Positions 11,151-20,536 of a stretch of DNA of 64,000 nt are shown here, piece by piece. The position numbers and the translations under genes are program-made. The notes beneath the pieces were generated by a model. The model did no database searches and was not told the origin of the DNA. It was given only the letters and a program-made list of their open reading frames with translations. The stretch spans positions 62,001 to 126,000 of the forward strand of contig JAPDOI010001353.1 in assembly GCA_029168955.1 (NCBI GenBank). The letters are read 5' to 3'. Positions within the stretch are counted from its first letter, which is position 1. Each line of letters opens with the position of its first letter. This stretch comes from Aplectana chamaeleonis (taxonomy: Eukaryota; Nematoda; Chromadorea; Rhabditida; Cosmocercidae).

Positions 11151-14100
11151 TTGCCGCCGAGATGTCGTGCGTTCGTGCCGTGGCAGTGTGAAGGAAAGAA
11201 GACCACCTCCGTGCAAACCGACGTCAACCCCTCCGCGAAGAGGGTTTTTGTCATGGGAGAGATGCTGGCTGGCTGCAGCTCTCCTAAGTATTCTATTACA
11301 AATGGCCGGCGTCGAGAGGAATCCAGGACCCGCTCAGAAGTACTCATGCGCCACGTGCGGCAAAATGTCACATGGAGATAAACAAGCGTCCAGTGCTTGG
11401 GATGCCAAAGGTGGGTGCATCTCACATGTTCGGGTCTCAGTTCTGTGAGGCATCACGACTCTTCCTTCCGTTGTGTTCTGTGCTCTGCCCCCAGCAACTC
11501 TCCTCATTCACCAACCGCCCCCTCTCTATTGTACATATCAACCTCAACGGCCTTCGAGCCAAGCTGTCTGAACTCTCTCTTTTCGCACGTACTCATCATC
11601 CTGATATCATTATGGTTCAGGAAACCAAGCTGTCTCCTTCCGCTACCGCTCGACACCCTAACATTCCTGGCTACACAGCTTATCATGCTCCAAGGTCATC
11701 TCTCGGCGGAGGAGTTTCTATTTCGTATTATCAAATATACCCTCTCATCTCATACCAAACACCCCCAAGGACGGTACTCTCGAGTACCTACTTATCTATG
11801 TCCCTCTTAAAACACCCATATCTCTTTTTAACATATATATCCCTCCTGCCACATCCTGTCCTCAATCTTACGACCCTACTCCCTCACTCAGGCAGTTGTG
11901 CGACTGCTCCCTTCCACCCTCTGTTGTCCTTGCAGGCGATTTTAATGCTCATACGTTCTGCTCATCGCTTGACACTGACACTAGAGGTGAAGACGTCGAA
12001 GAATGGGCGGAGGTGTGCGATCTGGTCATCCTCAAAGATGATCGGCCCACTCGTCTCCCGACCAACGGCCGATCCTCTAGTCCAGACATCTCTCTTGTAT
12101 CCTGTAATCTATCTAGCGCCTGCTCTTGGTCGATCACTACAACTCTGTCCAGTCATCATATCCCCATCTTTGTCCATATCGATCTCTCTAATTCTCTTGC
12201 TCCTTATTCAGGTATCCGTAAAAGATCTTATCTTGATCTTTGCCTGGCAGACTGGCGCTTGTTCAGGGGGGTGGCACTTCGCCATGTGGCTGACTACCCA
12301 TGGAATGGAAACGTGCACCAGAAAGAACGTCACTTGACCGACGCGATTCGCAACGCCATGAAAGCAGCCATTCCGGAGGGCCGAGTTAAGACCTCCTTTC
12401 CCAATGTCACCAGGGAAATCTTGGAGAAGATAAGGACAGGGGATGCAAAGAGAGTCGCATATCACCTGGATCCGACAATTACTGAGCTGGATAGCGAGAT
12501 TAAGCGAGATCTGGACAAGCACAGGAAGGAGAGTTGGGAGAAATTCACGGAGAAGATGAATTTCAAGAGTGACGGAGCATCAACTTGGAAAGTTCTGAAG
12601 AAGATCTCAGGCAAGAGCACCTCCACCAACTATTCTACGATCGAGTTCGAGAATGGAGTCTTCAAATCGGGAAAGGAGACTGCGACTGCTCTCGGAAAGA
12701 ATTTTTTCATAACTCAGGCTAAGAGTGGGAAACAGAATCGAGTGACTGTAAGAGAGCTCTGTAAGTTGCCACTCATGAACGAAGCAGAAGCAGTGACGCC
12801 TGCGCAGATTGAAAAGGTGGTAAAATAGATGCGCAACTCGAAGGCTATAGGGCCGGATGGTATCAGTCCAGCGGTATTGAAGAAACTGCCGAGTGAGATT
12901 GTGCCAATCCTGGCTGACGTCATCAACACTTCATTTCGCACGTGCATCCTACCCCAAGACTGGAAAATGGCAAGCGTCATTCCGTTGCCCAAGCCTGGTA
13001 AATCGCCATCCACAGCGAAGGGATACAGGCCAATAAGTCTTTTATCACCAATTGTCAAGGTCGCTGAGAAACTGGTCGTGAAGGAGCTTGCCGAGCATAA
13101 TAACAAACAGCAGCACCAACCTGGATTCCGCAAGTTACATTCTACCACCACGGCTCTGCTGGAGATTGTGAGCTATGTCTTGGATGGCTTCAACGCCTAT
13201 AAACCTCAACGCACTGTTGGTGTGGCCTTGGACCTCACGAAAGCTTTCGATTCTGTCAACTTGGGCATACTGTCTGAGAAGCTTTTGAGGTCCACCATCC
13301 CGCCTTGGCAGAAGCGATGGATAACCGCACTCATCAAGGGGCGCTGAGCAAAAGTGCTGTTTCAGGGACATGTCTCTAATAGCATCCCGATCGCTGCCAG
13401 TGTCCCTCAAGGAGGAGTCATATCGCCTGCTCTGTTGAGTCTTTACCTTGAAGATTTGCCCATCCCCCCAAGTGACATCAAAGTCGTTGCGTACGCGGAT
13501 GACATCACCATCCTGTGCCGGGACAGAGACATTAATGTAGCTGCACGCAAGATCAATAGCTACCTCGTCGTCCTGAAGAGCTTTCTCGATGACATGATGC
13601 TCGCTGTCTCTGCCGCTAAATCATCTGTGTCTGTTTTCTCCACTGACCCTAAGGAACACTGCGCTCACCCCGTTGTGAACTGGGAAGACACTCGTCTGCC
13701 TGCCGCACGTTTCCCGAAGCTGCTTGGTCTAGTATTGGATCCTTCGCTGAGGTTTCATAAAAACACTGAGCAGAAACAGGCTATAGTGAGAGCTAAGCTC
13801 AACGTCTTACGGGCCCTGGGAGGTACGTCGTGGGGAAGCAGTAAGGAGAAGATTCTGACCACGTACAAGGCAATCTTTCGGCCGGCGTTGGAGTATGCAG
13901 CACCGGTATGGCAACACATAGTATCGGATTCATCGTGGACAAAAATGCAGCGAGTTCAAAATGCTGCTCTTCGGATTGCCACTGGGTGTGCGAAGAGCAC
14001 TCCAGTGGAGCATATCACGCTGAAGCCCGTATTCTGCCTGTTAAGAAGCACTGCCACCTCCAAGCGCAGCAACTGGTGATTAATATCGTCAAGCAGCCTG

Positions 14101-14600
14101 ATCACCCATTAAGAAGGATTATGAATCCTGTGTGTGAGAGAGAGAGATATCAGAAGGCCTTTTGCGGAAGCTCCCGAGAATGTCAATATACAAAGATGGA
14201 CGGACTCCCAATTAGATCGTCTTCGTCTTTTACGTGCGGAGCATACCCGTTTCGTCAGGAATCACTTGAGTAGGGTGGCTGTCAACCCCATATTGGGGAT
14301 CGCACCACCTGAAGTCAGCAACACCGAGATGGAACTCGGTAGGCGGGCTAGATGTTCCCTCGCCTCGTTGCGCTGCGGGCATTCCCCTATGCTCATGTCA
14401 TACTTGCATAGGATCGACAGCAGTAAGCCTGACGTGTGTCCGGATTGTGGTAACCCTGGCCACACTACAGCTCATCTATTCGACTGTCCGAAGAGGCCCA
14501 CCTCACTGACGACAATAGATTTGTGGTTGAATCCAACTTCGGTCGCCCGGTTCTTGAACCTATCACAAAAACCCTTCTGCGGCTGCAAAGAAGAAGAGAA
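11151..14600 (+). mobile_element. LINE B1: non-LTR retrotransposon inserted in LINE A
   Basis: The insertion is bounded by the target-site duplication GAATGCTTTTT at 11140-11150 and 14601-14611, and its 3' end is an AAG-rich tail, as expected for a LINE. Its 5' end (CCGAGATGTCGT and onward) matches that of copy B2 at 23440, so both are full length. Order of parts: 2A-like motif (11308-11331), zinc-finger remnant, endonuclease, RT, C-terminal zinc knuckle. It interrupts LINE A inside the codons for RT motif A. Confidence 0.92.
11165..14560 (+). pseudogene. LINE B1 polyprotein: 2A-like, PHD-like, endonuclease, RT, zinc knuckle
   Basis: A degraded single-ORF LINE protein. A hydrophobic stretch (AAALLSILLQ) leads to AGVERNPGP, a 2A-like translational recoding motif, then CATCG, the start of a PHD-type finger lost to a frameshift. 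The endonuclease shows HINLNGLRAK, MVQETKLS and, in another frame, AGDFNAHT near 11932. RT begins after an in-frame stop at 12826 with SKAIGPDGISPAVLK, and has YRPISLL, motif A ALDLTKAFDSV, a stop at 13345, PQGGVISPALLSLYL and motif C YADD near 13490. The C-terminus has CPDCG, then TTAHLFDC, a CCHC knuckle at about 14440-14490. At least three frame or stop lesions make it inactive. The clade is uncertain; 2A motifs are known from several LINE clades, including Ingi and CR1. Confidence 0.88.
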
Positions 14601-14611
14601 GAATGCTTTTT

Positions 14612-14771
14612 CAAAATCAAAGTAAATAACATCTACACTGTTTTTATTATCAAACTAGAAGTCCACTGGTTTAGTGTTTCAATCATTTGAGTGACAGTGG
14701 ATTTTCCTTTACGAAACCCATGTAGCCTATCCGAAAAAATATGGCTGCCTTCCAGATGCATCACAAGGACA
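14612..14771 (-). pseudogene. LINE A: RT fragment through motif A
   Basis: Minus-strand reading between PLE2 and LINE B1 gives MHLEGSHIFSDR, then LHGFRKGKSTVTQ, a conserved RT block, then, after a frame change, DVIYFDFEKAF, the first half of RT motif A. The second half (DKVDHV) resumes at 11139 on the other side of LINE B1. It is too short and disrupted to appear as an ORF. Confidence 0.85.
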
Positions 14772-14861
14772 CTTCATTATTCTCCATGTTCTCCGTTCTT
14801 CGAACCTCGGCATCGTATCTTAGATTCTTTACTGCTATGCCAATCGAGGTTTTCAGGTGGA

Positions 14862-14916
14862 ACTTTATTAACGGCCCGACGTTTCGACTTTACGTCTTCT
14901 TCAGAGGCCTAAAAAG
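14862..14916 (-). ncRNA. Hammerhead ribozyme-like motif, PLE2 left terminus
   Basis: Read on the minus strand: GGCC (helix I), CUGAAGA (complete conserved CUGANGA core), a small helix II with GAC and GUC arms, GAAAC, GUC (cleavage triplet), and GGCC closing helix I, with CUUU/AAAG outside. Of the four copies in the window it is the only one with an unmutated core. Helix III is essentially absent, which fits the minimal type I ribozymes known from Penelope-like elements. Confidence 0.78.
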
Positions 14917-14945
14917 ACAGGTGCTGCACTACAGATGGCTGTATC

Positions 14946-15230
14946 GTTTGCCCCTATGCAAGACTCGGTGATTGCTATCAGGTCGGCACTATTTACCAGC
15001 TCGAGTGTCAAACATGCAACGCAACCTATATAGGGGAAAGCGGAAGAAAGCTGGCGATACGCCTGAAAGAACATTTAGCCGGAAAAAGGCGTAATGACCC
15101 AAGAACACCGCTTGGAAGACATAGAACGGACAATCACAGCGGGGATGACTATTTTATAAGGTGTACGATCTTAGCTTGCGAAAGCGAAATATCGGCCAGA
15201 AAAACGTTGGAGGCGTTTTGGATCAGTTAT
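14946..15230 (+). pseudogene. PLE2 GIY-YIG endonuclease fragment
   Basis: An open reading that begins inside the element: CPYARLGDCYQVGT, then IYQLECQTCNATYIGESGRK (Cys-X2-Cys followed by the GIY-YIG core YIGE), RLKEHLAGKRR, PLGRHRTDNHSGDDYF and ARKTLEAFWI. It aligns throughout with the endonuclease of PLE1 (YQLQCLACNEVYIGETGR and ARKALEAFYI equivalents) but is clearly diverged, so PLE2 is a different family or subfamily. This domain nicks target DNA in Penelope-like elements. The RT domain is missing. Confidence 0.85.
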
Positions 15231-15460
15231 GATGTTTTCCTTGCTGTTTTATCATTATGCAGAGGAAGCGCGGTAACTCTCAGTGGCGTCTACTAGTATA
15301 CTAACACGGTGGCAGCGGACATCTTCCGCTCAAAAGGTGGACTTACGAGGTGAGCTTTCCTCTTTCCGTGTCCTCTGCGATGCTCCCTACAGTACGCCAG
15401 AACTGTCAGGGGGAGGAGGCGCTTGGTAGGACAGATTTACGAATAAATAAATCTCGGACC

Positions 15461-15516
15461 ACTTTTTAGGCCTCCGAAGAAGACGTAAAGTCGAAACGTC
15501 AGGCCGTTAATAAAGT
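15461..15516 (+). ncRNA. Hammerhead ribozyme-like motif, PLE2 right terminus
   Basis: ACUUU (outer helix I), GGCC, CCGAAGA (core with U4 changed to C), helix II, GAAAC, GUC, GGCC, then AAAGU pairing with the outer ACUUU. The core change should impair cleavage. It is the direct-orientation partner of the inverted copy at 14862-14916. Confidence 0.75.
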
Positions 15517-15537
15517 TCCACTCTTCATTATCTTCTC

Positions 15538-15872
15538 AAAAAGTCTGCAGAACAATGAGGTAAGACTGACAGGCCTGTAATTAGCGGCGTCAGTGTACGG
15601 AGGTTTTTTGGGGAGCGGAACAACTAACGCATGCTTCCATCTAGAAGGAACTTCTGCCCTAAAGAAGATCAAATTGAAAAGAATTTCCAAAGGAGTGGAA
15701 ATGTGAACAGCTACCCTTCTGATAAACACGAATGGGATGTTGTCATGAGTAATGGAAGAGCAGCTTGGCCATTTAGACAGAAGTTCCAGAATAACATTAC
15801 GATTAAAGGACACAGAGTCCTGCATTACGACTCGAGCACCCATTGAACCCGCACTAGCTGTTCTTGACACCC
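15538..15872 (-). pseudogene. LINE A: RT fingers
   Basis: Minus-strand reading, continuous from 15872 to 15538: GARVVMQDSVSFNRNVILEL, then STPLEILFNLIFF, VPSRWKHALVVPLPKK, NYRPVSLTSLFCRLFEKIMK. These are the fingers-domain blocks of a CR1/Jockey-type RT (P..WK.A.V.P..KK and YRPVSLTS). The piece lies between the Harbinger-like MITE (right) and PLE2 (left), each interrupting the reading cleanly. Confidence 0.88.
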
Positions 15873-15875
15873 TTA

Positions 15876-16358
15876 AGCCTAGTTTTGACTGCATCGCTGC
15901 TGTTTTTCATCGCAGCGATTTTGCACCCGCTGCTGCAGCGATTTTGCTCCCGCTGCTGCAGCGATGTTGCAGCGGCAGCGATTCTGTTCATAGTGCATAG
16001 GCCCACGGATGATAGAAGAAATCCAATCAATCAGTGAAATTAATGGCTGGTAGTCATCAGTAACGCGTTTCGACTCGAAAACACTGATCTTGTCATGTGA
16101 AAGGGTCAATGTTCATTAGACGAAACGTCGCTCCGTCGCTGCCATTTTGGCCGCGATGGAGCGATGGTCAGCGACCATTGAGAATCGCTCTTCAAGCAGC
16201 GATGCAGTAAAACATAGGATTTCGTTGCCGCGACCCAGCGATGTAGGACGGTTGCCACGAAGCGATCACAATTGGGGCGACTTTCCATTACGCGCGATGA
16301 AGAAGGAACAATTGTCCCTCGCATGGCCGCAGCTACCACCTGCAGTCAAAACTAGGCT
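15876..16358. mobile_element. Harbinger-like MITE with TTA target duplication
   Basis: Terminal inverted repeats AGCCTAGTTTTGACTGCA at 15876-15893 and 16341-16358 are exact, flanked by TTA at 15873-15875 and 16359-16361. A 3-bp TTA duplication is the signature of the PIF/Harbinger superfamily. Removing the element and one TTA rejoins the LINE A reading in frame (FERVFV to RVSRTASAG). The interior is rich in GCAGCGA repeats. Related sequence occurs at 41085-41150 and 44400-44590. Confidence 0.9.
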
Positions 16359-16361
16359 TTA

Positions 16362-17000
16362 CAAATACACGCTCAAAACTTTCAGCAAGTAACTCCGCCT
16401 TTTGAAAGTCTGAAGTAAGGAATTCACCATCAACAACACGTAGTGGACCAACTTTTTGCCTAGGTTTTAGCCTAGTACCCATAAATTTGAAAAAAAGAAT
16501 TTCGATCATTAGATTCAATTACCTTTTTTCCACTGAAATGTTATACTTATAAAGTTTTTGTTTTTCAAAAATATTCGACGCTGCTTTATACTTATCCCAG
16601 TCTTCCTCGTTATTAGTAGTCATTGCTAGCTTGAATGCATGGATCTTGACTTCATGAAGCCTATTCAGATAATGTGGCAGATTTGTTACTGGAAATAGGA
16701 GTTTTTCGAAGCTCAACAAATAAATCTATTACATGCTCTAAAATAAAAAGGGATGTTTCATACATCTCATTGACACTAAAACTACACCCAAAGGACCCTG
16801 ACCAATCAATATTATCTAAATAAGCTCCAATCAGGTCATAATTTGCCTTCTTGAAATCTTGGCCGAAAATGTATTTTTGTTCCTTCAGTGAGGCAGCCAG
16901 CTTAAAATGCAAACTGGCATGATCACTCGAGCCTAGGTGGGAAGAAATATTGACCCTATCCACCATTCCCAATCATTGCAAGAAATGAGATCCAATAAGT
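16362..17000 (-). pseudogene. LINE A: endonuclease end and linker
   Basis: Minus-strand reading starts at 17000 with HLLDLISCND, continues in a shifted frame through LGSSDHASLHF (the SDH signature of the APE-type endonuclease), then the linker with FGQDFKKANYDLIGAYLDNI, and, after more frame changes, ELLAESFERVFV. It is joined on the right to the other half of the endonuclease across PLE1 and on the left to the RT fingers across the MITE. Several frame lesions. Confidence 0.85.
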
Positions 17001-17063
17001 GATTACCTCTAGTATTATTCCATTCACTTCTGTGCCGCAACCAGGTTTTTTAACGGTGAAATC

Positions 17064-17118
17064 GATTTTATTGGCCAGACGTTTCGGCAAGCTCGCCGTT
17101 ATCAGAGGCCTGAAAATC
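17064..17118 (-). ncRNA. Hammerhead ribozyme-like motif, PLE1 left terminus
   Basis: Minus-strand reading: GAUUUU (outer helix I), GGCC, CUGAUAA (core, with G8 changed to A), helix II CGGC/GCCG, GAAAC, GUC, GGCC, AAAAUC. It is an inverted duplicate of the motif at 22349-22403. Confidence 0.75.
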
Positions 17119-17142
17119 ACGTCGAGACAATTTACCTGCAAA

Positions 17143-17673
17143 TTACACGGTCAAGCGCTTCCTCCATTCCTGCGAGTAGCGACTATCCACAGTAACTTCA
17201 GATAGGTGAAAGCTCAGATAACAGGACCAACCCTTTTCGATTCTACCAAGACCAAGCCCCGCTGCAGTTCGTGGACGACCGGGAGCAAGTGAGGCACCAT
17301 TGAAATCAATAGGATCACTCACTATGCGCGGTGACCACAAGCAGAAGTTAGGAACTCGCAACCCACACAGCGGGAGGAACTGTAGGAATTCATTAGTTAT
17401 CGTCATGCACTCGTTTCGGTTATTGAGCTTCGGATTACGTGTCCGTATATAAAAAGCCTCAAGGGCCTTCCTCACAGCGATGTCCGTTTCCTGAGTGAGC
17501 ACAGTGCATTTGATACCATAATCAACGTTATTGTGTTGCTCAACTCTGTGTTTACCAAGAGGTGTCAGGGGAGACATACGCCTTTTTCCCGCCAGATGTT
17601 CCTTTAGGCGTACGCACAACAATCTTCCTGTCTCTCCTATATATACCTCATTACAAGCCAAACACTGGAGTTG
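17143..17673 (-). pseudogene. PLE1 inverted copy: GIY-YIG endonuclease
   Basis: Minus-strand reading of the inverted partial copy: ACNEVYIGETGRLLCVRLKE, HLAGKRRMSPLTPLGKHRVE, ARNPKLNN-like (IRTRNPKLNN) and NEFLQFLPLCGLR. It is nearly identical to 21790-22111 on the other strand, so the duplication is recent compared with LINE A. The CxxC upstream was separated by the hAT-like insertion at 17683. Confidence 0.85.
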
Positions 17674-17682
17674 GTATACAAC

Positions 17683-19422
17683 CAGGGATGAGCTGAAATT
17701 TTTTCCTGAATTGCGGAAATCGGAAATCGGAAGGACTCTCTAAAATTCGGAAATCGGAAATCGGAAAGGCAAAAACCATCGGAAATCGGAAATGGTCAGC
17801 GAAATTCTTAACCCTCCCCTGGTGATTGTTCCTGCCAAAACACTTGGGCTTATCCTACTTTATTGATAAGGTGTATGCCCACGCGTACTTGTAGGCTTGT
17901 ATCGTGATGCTCAGAATCATTGCAGAATCAGTTAGGTCCCACACACTTTTACAGGCGCCTGCAGCACTTCAAGTCGGTTCAACACAGTCTCTCCGGCGAG
18001 CGGTACACTTTTATTAGAGTCCCGCAAACTTTTTTTCCCGGCACATGGCGCGCTCCTAGTTGGGTGCAACACACTTTTCTCGGCGCTTCACGTACTCCTA
18101 GTTGGGGTGCTACACACTTTCGCCGGCGCTTGGTGCCCTCCAAGTTGTGTCCAACACAGTATACCCGGCGCTCGACGCACTCCAAATTGAGCGCAACACA
18201 CACAGTTCCTCCGGCGCTCGGCGTACTCCCAGTTCGACCCCGCACACCTTTTCCAGCGGTTTGCGCACTATAAGTGAAGCCCAGCCCACTGTTTTGACGC
18301 TTGACGCACTTCCACTCAGAAAATGCTGGGCAAGTTACCTGAGACTTCAACGCAAGTTGCAAGGTGGCCTCACGCAACTTACTTTGAGTTAACAAGTAAC
18401 TTGAAGCGATGTTACGTGTAATTGTACGAGATTTTTGAATATTGTAACATACGCTTATAATAAATACACAACATTGCGAGTAACTCGTACTGCTGGTACA
18501 TGTTACTTGACATGTACCAGCGACGTGGCCGGCACACTGACAAGCGACGAGGCCAGCATACCGTCACGCGACGGAGACTGCTCGGCGAGCACGACTGGGC
18601 CGGCAGCGGTTTGTCAGGCGAGGCCTCCAGCCGGTGTGCGGGGCCAAGTACCTCAAAACTAGTGTAACTGAATGGACGACGCTGCCTGCATCTGAGTCAT
18701 GCCTCCAGGGTGCAACGTATACCTCCCTAGGGAACGGCACGCCGCGTAGATAAGTTACATGTGCGATAACATACATAATACATTTAGGTTACACGCCAGT
18801 GCTTTATGTCACGTGTAACTCAACTCGCACCGTGGAGCATATATACAATGTTTAAGGTCAAGTGTAACTTAAAGTTGTAAAGGCAGGTTGCTGAGAGCAT
18901 TAGCATGTAACTCTGTCAGAAATTACTTACCAGTGAAGTCCCGCACACTCCCCTCGAGAAACTCACAGCGGGCCTTAAATCTCAAATGAAACCGTTCATG
19001 AACTCTTTCATCAAGCTTTTATATAGGGAAGTGATCGTGTTATCAGTACACGCCATCACACCATAATAACAACAAACCGAATGGCTTCATTGTTGAAAAA
19101 AAAAACCACCGAATTTCCGTTCATTCTCACAAACACACACAGACACACACACATAGTTAGGCAAACATATGGAGACAGTAGGATGTTATTGAATAACTTT
19201 CCTGTAAATTCACTCAACCTTAGCTTTCTGAAAAGTGAAGACGGGCCTCGAATTCGAATTCAGCGCCCCAGATATCCCTAAGAACTTGGCAAGGAAAAGG
19301 GTTCAAAAACCTAAACTCCGATATTTCCGATTTTTTCCGCATTTTCAGGCTTTTTTTCGGAAATCGGAAATCGGAAGGCCAAAACCATCGGAATTCGGAA
19401 ATCGGAATTCCGCTCATCCCTG
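17683..19422. mobile_element. hAT-like element, 1.74 kb, with 8-bp TSD
   Basis: Ends CAGGGATGAGC at 17683-17693 and GCTCATCCCTG at 19412-19422 form an 11-bp terminal inverted repeat, flanked by TATACAAC at 17675-17682 and again at 19423-19430. An 8-bp duplication and CAGGG ends are hAT hallmarks. Subterminal GGAAATCGGAAATCGG repeats occur at both ends (17727-17800; 19360-19410). No transposase reading is seen, so it is non-autonomous. It carries a degenerate 42-bp-type minisatellite (17935-18310) and a short CA microsatellite near 19131. Confidence 0.92.
17935..18310 (-). repeat. Degenerate 42-bp minisatellite within the hAT-like element
   Basis: About nine units of 40-45 bp read on the minus strand as (GTGTG)..CCAACTAGGAGTACGTGAAGC GCCG-type repeats, with CACTCC..AGTTGGG..ACACA on the plus strand. 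They are recognisably the same family as the arrays at 41715-42830 and 46690-48905 but more diverged. Confidence 0.7.
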
Positions 19423-19430
19423 TATACAAC

Positions 19431-19853
19431 CCCGCTCCGCGCACAGTCTCCATTTCTTCCATGCGGGCAAGTTACGCAGTTGGTAGTGACACACGACTGA
19501 TCGTACTGCCTATTTCTGACTAGTTGATGTTTGATATTGTTTCGCGGGATGCTCACGAGGGTAACATCGTTGCTTAGGTCCGCGCGAACTATGCACCGAC
19601 GCAACTCGTCATTGATTTTATCCGAGACAAACGGCAGTAGGAGCGGGATCTTGCCATCGTGGGCATTTGGGGAACGATTCTGTCGACCTCGCGTGCGACG
19701 CTCCGTTGTGTATCCGTTGCTAGTGGCGATATCTCTCGCTAGGCTTCTGGATTCCTCGCGCTCCATGACACCACTACAAACCTCCAGCGCCGTCCTGAAC
19801 ATATTTCCCACTATCGCACGCTTTACGGCTCGAGGGTGCGCTGACTTTGCGCA
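19431..19853 (-). pseudogene. PLE1 inverted copy: RT-endonuclease linker
   Basis: Minus-strand reading: FAKSAHPRAVKRAIVGNMFR, MEREESRSLARDIATSNGYT, SFVSDK-like (PFVSDKINDELRRC), CVTCPHGRNGDC. It duplicates 21366-21785 of the direct copy in inverted orientation, ending at the junction near 19853 where the direct copy begins. Confidence 0.83.
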
Positions 19854-19919
19854 AAGTACGACAACCTCAGGAGCGCTCAGGTCGGTGGCAGGTTGGGTGT
19901 CGAGACTAGCTTGAGAACA

Positions 19920-20522
19920 TACCACCAACCACAGCATGCCGACAGTCAAGAAGTGGTCGGCAACCCATGTCATGCTAGAGTAACAGTTATCGGAAATTTG
20001 CACTTGTCAGAGAGTGCTCTGGATTTTTTGAGCATGGGACCTTCCTTTTCTTCATTTCAGAACGTCGGTCCTCACACGTTTCGCAAAACAGTTGCTGGCC
20101 TGCACAAACTACGAGATCAGTTGAGATGGAGGCTATCAAATGCAAGTCGGCAGAACACCAATGACGGCCCTGTGCGAGTATCGTTGACGCCTAATCCGTT
20201 CCCGCCATCGTTTTACAGAGAGCCTGATCCGTGCCCTGAGGCGGACACCAAGTTTAGAATATTATCGACAGGAGTACTAGATGTGTTCAACCGACACCGC
20301 AGTCAACGGAATCGGAATCTCACCAATTCACTGTGGGAAGGATTTAAAGAAGTGCGCGATCGAATCGATCGCAAGGAAATCCGTCTTTCGGTGAGTGACA
20401 AGGGAGGGGAGTTCGTGGTTGCACCATTGTCACTCGACCGCGAGATCACTGAACTTCATCTCGGCGACACTTCCATTTATACTCGTTCCACAGAAAGCAA
20501 TTTGCTATTCAATGTAGTAGAC
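19920..20522 (+). pseudogene. PLE1 RT N-terminal segment
   Basis: A reading open from at least 19893 to a stop at 20523. It has FLSMGPSFSSFQ, the conserved L..GP.F N-terminal block of Penelope-like RTs, then a basic helix HKLRDQLRWRL and LSVSDKGGEFVV. The reading should pass into the next frame (SRLNDRWMKVGKDAGLSD) near 20510-20520, so a single frameshift separates it from the main RT reading. Positions before about 19855 belong to the inverted copy, so the true start is uncertain. Confidence 0.8.
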
Positions 20523-20536
20523 TGAACGATAGATGG

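Larger units (their letters stand above)
14786..15522 (+). mobile_element. PLE2: short Penelope-like element
   Basis: A 0.74-kb 5'-truncated Penelope-like retroelement in LINE A. Flanking copies of CTTCATTATT(CT)TCTC-like sequence at 14772-14785 and 15523-15537 look like a target duplication with small indels. Both sides carry the same hammerhead-like sequence in opposite orientations (14862-14916 minus, 15461-15516 plus), joined to GTGGAACTTTATTAACGGCC inverted copies. Between them is a GIY-YIG endonuclease reading. The arrangement, an inverted left terminus and a direct 3' part, matches PLE1. Confidence 0.87.

Noticed and set aside
10978..11448. 156-residue plus ORF as one gene
   Set aside because: Its first half is the antisense of LINE A's RT; only the part after 11151 belongs to LINE B1.
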